NCBI RefSeq assembly: GCF_000022085.1
Contig: NC_011894.1
Span: 1,080,501 to 1,144,500, forward strand
DNA length: 64,000 nucleotides
Origin: Methylobacterium nodulans ORS 2060
GTDB lineage: Bacteria; Pseudomonadota; Alphaproteobacteria; Rhizobiales; Beijerinckiaceae
Reading direction: 5' to 3'
The notes under the pieces were generated by a model. That model was not told the origin of the DNA, did no database searches, and saw only the letters and a list, made by a program, of their open reading frames with translations. A program made the translations under genes and the position numbers. Positions 61,225 through 64,000 of the stretch are shown in pieces. Numbering within the stretch: the stretch's first letter is position 1; every line of letters starts with the position of its first letter.

Positions 61225-61803
61225 ATGATCGAGGTCCGCAAGATCGTCGTCACCGTCGAGGAGGTGCGCCATGATGGCGGCCCGCCGCTCGCCGCGCCCC
61301 TGCTCAAGGGCGCGCTCGCCTGCGTGGTGAGGAATCCCTTCGCCGGCCGCTACGAGCCTGACATCGTGCCGATGATGGAGGCGCTCAAGCCGCTCGGGCT
61401 CGAATGCGCGACGAAGCTGCTCGCGGCGCTCGGCAACGAGCCCGGCCGGATCGAGGCCTACGGCAAGGGCGCGCTGGTCGGGTCGGCGGGCGAGCTGGAG
61501 CACGGCGCTCTCTGGCACGTGCCGGGCGGCTACGCCATGCGCGAGCTTCTGGGACAGGCGCTCGCCATCGTGCCCTCGATGACGAAGGTCGGTCCGATGG
61601 GCGCCGTCCTCGACGTGCCGATCCACCACAAGGACGCGGCCTATGTGCGCTCGCATTTCGACGGGATCACGGTCGCGGTGGCGGATGCGCCGAGGGCCGA
61701 CGAGATCCTGTTCGCGCTCGCCATGACCACCGGCGGACGTCCCCATGCGCGGGTCGGCGGCCTCGCCAAGGAGGACATCTCGCAGTGGAACGGCCTGCGC
61801 TGA
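61225..61803 (+). CDS. Amino-acid-synthesis-family (AA_synth, PF06684) protein
   Basis: A 192-residue protein matching the AA_synth family: EVRKIVVTVEEVRHDGGPPLAAPLLKGALACVVRNPFAGRYEPD at the start and SMTKVGPMGAVLDVPIHHKDAAYVRSHFDGITVAVADAPRADEILFALAMTTGGRPHARVGGL at the end. The name is historic; function is not known, though members sit in catabolic clusters. GGGAGAGGCCC precedes the ATG at 61225. It is divergent from the Baeyer-Villiger enzyme, 151 bp away, and may be part of the same degradation route. Confidence 0.85.
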   Translation: MIEVRKIVVTVEEVRHDGGPPLAAPLLKGALACVVRNPFAGRYEPDIVPMMEALKPLGLECATKLLAALGNEPGRIEAYGKGALVGSAGELEHGALWHVPGGYAMRELLGQALAIVPSMTKVGPMGAVLDVPIHHKDAAYVRSHFDGITVAVADAPRADEILFALAMTTGGRPHARVGGLAKEDISQWNGLR

Positions 61804-61857
61804 GGTGCAGAGGCCGGTCGAGGCCGCACCGCGACCGCGGGCCCGAGCGGCCGTCGA

Positions 61858-61914
61858 TCAGGCGCGGATGGCGGCGTCCGTCAGCCGGACGCCCTTGGCG
61901 GGTTCGCCCTTCAC
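61858..61914 (-). CDS. Possible 18-codon peptide coupled to apbE
   Basis: A tiny frame (VKGEPAKGVRLTDAAIRA) starts at a GTG that overlaps the apbE stop (GTGA), the same junction seen in several operons here. Nothing follows it on that strand, so it may be a remnant of a lost downstream gene or chance. No function can be given. Confidence 0.2.
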   Translation of the reverse strand: MKGEPAKGVRLTDAAIRA

Positions 61915-62933
61915 AGGAGCATCCTCCGCAGGGACGCGCTCATGCGCTCGCCCGCATCGCCATCCGCGGTTCGAAACAGGAAGCGCGCGGCAAGGCCGTG
62001 GCGATCGGCATGGTCCAGCCCGGCCTCACGCCCCAGCACCAACAGGGCGGTGGCCGCCGCGTCGGCGATCATGCAGCTCGGGTGCAGGACCGTGACCGCG
62101 AGCAGGTCGTTGGTGCGCGGCCGGCCCGTCCGGGGATCGAGGGTATGGCCGTGGCGCTCCGCCCCGCAGGCGAGGACGCGCCGGTAGTCGCCCGATGTGG
62201 CCACGCTCAGTCCATGCAGGGCGACGATCGTCTCCGCCGACGCCGTCAGCGGGTCCTCCAGCCCGACCCACCAGGGCTGGCGGTCCGGCTTGACCCCTGT
62301 CCCGCGCAGCTCGCCCCCGATCTCGGCGAGATGGCTCGCCAGACCCCGCCCGCCGAGCGCCTCCGAGAGGGCGTCGACGGCGTAGCCTTTGGCGATCGAG
62401 GAGAGATCCAGCTGCACGCCCCCGGGCTGGAAGGCCGCCTCTCCGGCGGGGTCGAGCCGCACGCGCGACCAGCCGCTGCGTGCCTGCGCGGCCGCGATCG
62501 CGGCCGGGCCGGGCCTCTGCAAGATCGGCCCGGACGGCCCGAAGCCCCACAGATCCGCCAGGGCGCCGATCGTCGGGTCGTAGGCGCCCTGCGTCCGTCG
62601 CGCGAGGTCGAGCCCGACGCCGAGCACCGCGTGCAGACGCCGCGGCAGCCGGACCCAGCTCCCGGCCGGCGCTCGGTTGAAGCGGGAGAGGTCCGAATCC
62701 GGCCGCCATTGGCTCATCTCGCGGTCGATGCCGTCGAGCAGCCGCGCGAGATCGGCCGCAAGCCCGTCCGTCCGGCACCCGGCCGGAACCACGGCCTTCA
62801 CCGACCAGGTCGTGCCCATGGTCTCGCCGGACCACTCGGCCAGGGTGCCGTCCTGCAGGGCGCGGCCGATGGCCGGCACCGCGCAGGGGATCAGGACGCG
62901 CCGCACCGCTCTCGATCCTCGATCGTGCCGCAT
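61911..62933 (-). CDS. apbE: FAD:protein FMN transferase
   Basis: ApbE covalently attaches FMN from FAD to a threonine of target proteins, as in flavoproteins of respiratory complexes. The 340-residue protein has GETMGTTWSVKAV, LDGIDREMSQWRPDSDLSRFN, LDLSSIAKGYAVD, the acidic FAD-binding set DPRTGRPRTNDLLAVTVLHPSCMIADAAATALLVLG and SGDYRR. The start is uncertain: ATG at 62933 gives a 40-residue lead, and a GTG nearer VRRVLIP would shorten it. It is beside a DUF4198 gene, a pairing often seen with PepSY and DUF2271 proteins. Confidence 0.92.
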   Translation of the reverse strand: MRHDRGSRAVRRVLIPCAVPAIGRALQDGTLAEWSGETMGTTWSVKAVVPAGCRTDGLAADLARLLDGIDREMSQWRPDSDLSRFNRAPAGSWVRLPRRLHAVLGVGLDLARRTQGAYDPTIGALADLWGFGPSGPILQRPGPAAIAAAQARSGWSRVRLDPAGEAAFQPGGVQLDLSSIAKGYAVDALSEALGGRGLASHLAEIGGELRGTGVKPDRQPWWVGLEDPLTASAETIVALHGLSVATSGDYRRVLACGAERHGHTLDPRTGRPRTNDLLAVTVLHPSCMIADAAATALLVLGREAGLDHADRHGLAARFLFRTADGDAGERMSASLRRMLL

Positions 62934-62943
62934 GGCCGGCGAC

Positions 62944-62976
62944 GAACCGGTATCCACTTCGTCGGACAATGCTCTA
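62944..62976. repeat. Dispersed repeat, family C
   Basis: GAACCGGTATCCACTTCGTC and then GGACAATGCTCTA is the longest copy of the repeat also seen at 48994 and 54030. It lies between apbE and the DUF4198 gene, partly overlapping the end of the latter. Confidence 0.65.
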
Positions 62977-63795
62977 GGGCGGCAGGACTTCCAGCGTGGC
63001 GTTGTAGGTCGCCCGCCGTCGGGCATTCGGCAGCGTGGCCTTGGCGTCCTGCACGGAGGCGCTGAGCCAGTACATGCCGGGCGCCGGCCAGATCACCGCG
63101 AAGCTGCCGTCGGCTCCGGTGCGCAGCCTGATCTCGTTCAGCTTGTCGCGGTAGCGGATCCCGCCCGGCACCGCCTCGACCTCGACATCGGCCGCCGGCT
63201 TGCCGTCGAGCAGCAGGACGAACCGGGCCTCCTCGCCCGAGACGAGGCTGTTCGGATGCGTCACCGGACGCAGGGCCAGTCCCGTCGTGCCGGGCTCCAG
63301 GGCGGCCTCGCTCGGCTTGCCGGCCGTGACGAACACCTCCGTGCGCTGCTGCGATTGCGTCACCTGCAGCCCCTCCGCCTCGCGCGGCACCTCCTTGTCG
63401 AGGTTCTCCGGGGCGCCGCGCCAGCGCTTCGGCTCGCCGTTCAGCTTGTAGCTGGCGAACACGGCCGACTGGACCACGCTCGCCCTGTAGGTGCCGGGCT
63501 TGTCGAGATGCAGGTCGAAGGTGCTGCGGTACTTGCCGGTGTTGCCGTTCTGGGCCGGCACCGGCTTGCCGTCCGGGCCTGTCACCGTGAGCCCGTCGAG
63601 CCGCATCGGAAAATGTTCGAAGTAGAACAGGTCGTTCGAGATCGCGGCGTCGACCGTGACCCAGGCATCGTCGCCCGACAGCACGGTGGCGGAGGGCAGC
63701 ATCCAGGCCCTGTGGGCCTCGGCCGGCCCGGACAGGGGCGAGGCGGCGAGAGCGAGCGCCGCGAGGGCGGCGCGGCGGGAGCGGGGCAGGGGCAT
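62974..63795 (-). CDS. DUF4198-family periplasmic protein
   Basis: A 273-residue secreted protein: signal MPLPRSRRAALAALALAASPLSGPAEAHRAWMLPS with mature start at HRAW, a hallmark of DUF4198 (histidine-led mature end, thought to bind metal). Then DDAWVTVDAAISNDLFYFEHFPMRLDGLTVTGPDGKPV and two beta-rich domains of Ig-like folds, one with NSLVSGEEARFVLLLDGKPAADVEVEAVPGG. Members neighbour TonB receptors, PepSY proteins and ApbE and are tied to nickel, cobalt or siderophore uptake; that is family-based inference. Predicted ATG at 63795. Confidence 0.88.
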   Translation of the reverse strand: MPLPRSRRAALAALALAASPLSGPAEAHRAWMLPSATVLSGDDAWVTVDAAISNDLFYFEHFPMRLDGLTVTGPDGKPVPAQNGNTGKYRSTFDLHLDKPGTYRASVVQSAVFASYKLNGEPKRWRGAPENLDKEVPREAEGLQVTQSQQRTEVFVTAGKPSEAALEPGTTGLALRPVTHPNSLVSGEEARFVLLLDGKPAADVEVEAVPGGIRYRDKLNEIRLRTGADGSFAVIWPAPGMYWLSASVQDAKATLPNARRRATYNATLEVLPP

Positions 63796-63816
63796 GACGG
63801 GCCTCGTCGGTCGAGA

Positions 63817-63857
63817 GCATGGTCCGCCGGAGCGGAGACCGGCCGGTCGGACCATGC
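63817..63857 (-). promoter_or_regulatory. Hairpin in the DUF4198 leader
   Basis: Arms GCATGGTCCG (63817-63826) and CGGACCATGC (63848-63857) form a perfect 10-bp stem around 21 nt, about 22-62 bp upstream of the DUF4198 ATG. It could be a regulatory leader or a terminator of the next gene up. Confidence 0.35.
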
Positions 63858-63921
63858 GGGGACAATCAGGCGATGGGAGAGGCGTCCGGTCCGGCCGGAG
63901 CAGACACGGCCCGGGCCGGGA

Positions 63922-64000
63922 TCAGGGGGTGAGCGTGACGGAAACGCGGCCGAGTTCCTCCGCGCCGCGCGTCTCCCGGGTCTGAGGCTCGGGGGCGGGC
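63922..64000 (-). CDS. C-terminal end of a gene entering from the right edge (DUF2271-like?)
   Basis: Twenty-five codons end at a TGA at 63922 with sequence ETRGAEELGRVSVTLTP. The GxxELGxVxLxLxP ending resembles DUF2271 proteins, which often precede DUF4198 and ApbE genes. Too little is visible to be sure, and the reading could be non-coding. Confidence 0.3.
   Translation of the reverse strand, partial: PAPEPQTRETRGAEELGRVSVTLTP

Noticed and set aside
1..64000. CRISPR array, tRNA, rRNA or prophage
   Set aside because: No regularly spaced direct repeats, no cloverleaf I could recognise, and no integrase, capsid or transposase-like protein in any frame.

Overview
This is a GC-rich, densely coded chromosomal segment from an alphaproteobacterium, most likely of the order Hyphomicrobiales and best matching Methylobacterium or a close relative. 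That placement is an inference from the mnmE-mnmG-rsmG-parA-parB order, the TIGR02301, MmcB, RT0821/Lpp0805 and TerB proteins, and rhizobial-type dispersed palindromic repeats. No rRNA, tRNA, CRISPR array, intact insertion sequence or prophage was recognised. The parABS locus places the window in the origin-proximal part of the chromosome.

Region 1 (1-9 kb): the end of a BatD-like gene, a complete class A beta-lactamase, ybaK, panC and dapD, two signalling proteins (a cNMP-binding protein and an OmpR-type regulator), a DEDDh exonuclease, an L,D-transpeptidase-fold protein and a YggS PLP-binding protein. Region 2 (9-20 kb) is core: leuS-lptE-holA on the plus strand, convergent with mnmE-mnmG-rsmG-parA-parB, whose last four genes are joined by 1-36 nt contacts. 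Two perfect 16-bp parS sites lie 2 kb apart around mnmG, and a degenerate third lies in leuS.

Region 3 (20-34 kb) is catabolic: a trans-sulfuration PLP enzyme, an IorAB-like molybdenum hydroxylase pair, a GlxA-type regulator divergent from an SDR, and the complete histidine-utilisation set (hutI-hutH-hutG-hutU on minus; hutF-hutC on plus). A palindrome in the hutI/hutF gap is the likely HutC operator. hutF carries a +1 frameshift that leaves it open straight into hutC in the same frame, so the intact peptide would be a HutF-HutC fusion.

Region 4 (34-46 kb): a flippase-like membrane protein, a PhoR-like kinase, a lone DUF1007 protein, the wreck of a CopA-type copper ATPase, psuG without a kinase partner, a universal stress protein, nudC with a HIT gene, a membrane-anchored cNMP-binding protein, an SDR and a MazEF-like toxin-antitoxin pair. 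Region 5 (45-53.5 kb): mmcB with a GNAT gene, a NitT/TauT-type ABC operon of unknown substrate, DedA, pdxY, TerB, an HIBADH-family dehydrogenase and a BrkB-family protein.

Region 6 (53.5-64 kb): msrB, a tightly overlapping SDR / FG-GAP / NUDIX / TIGR02301 operon, pdxH, a 17-kDa-antigen-like lipoprotein, a CbpA-like DnaJ protein, a Baeyer-Villiger-type monooxygenase divergent from an AA_synth-family protein, and apbE with a DUF4198 protein at the right edge. Three B6 genes (yggS, pdxY, pdxH) are scattered through the window. At least four families of short dispersed palindromes occupy the intergenic gaps, many of them where a terminator is expected.
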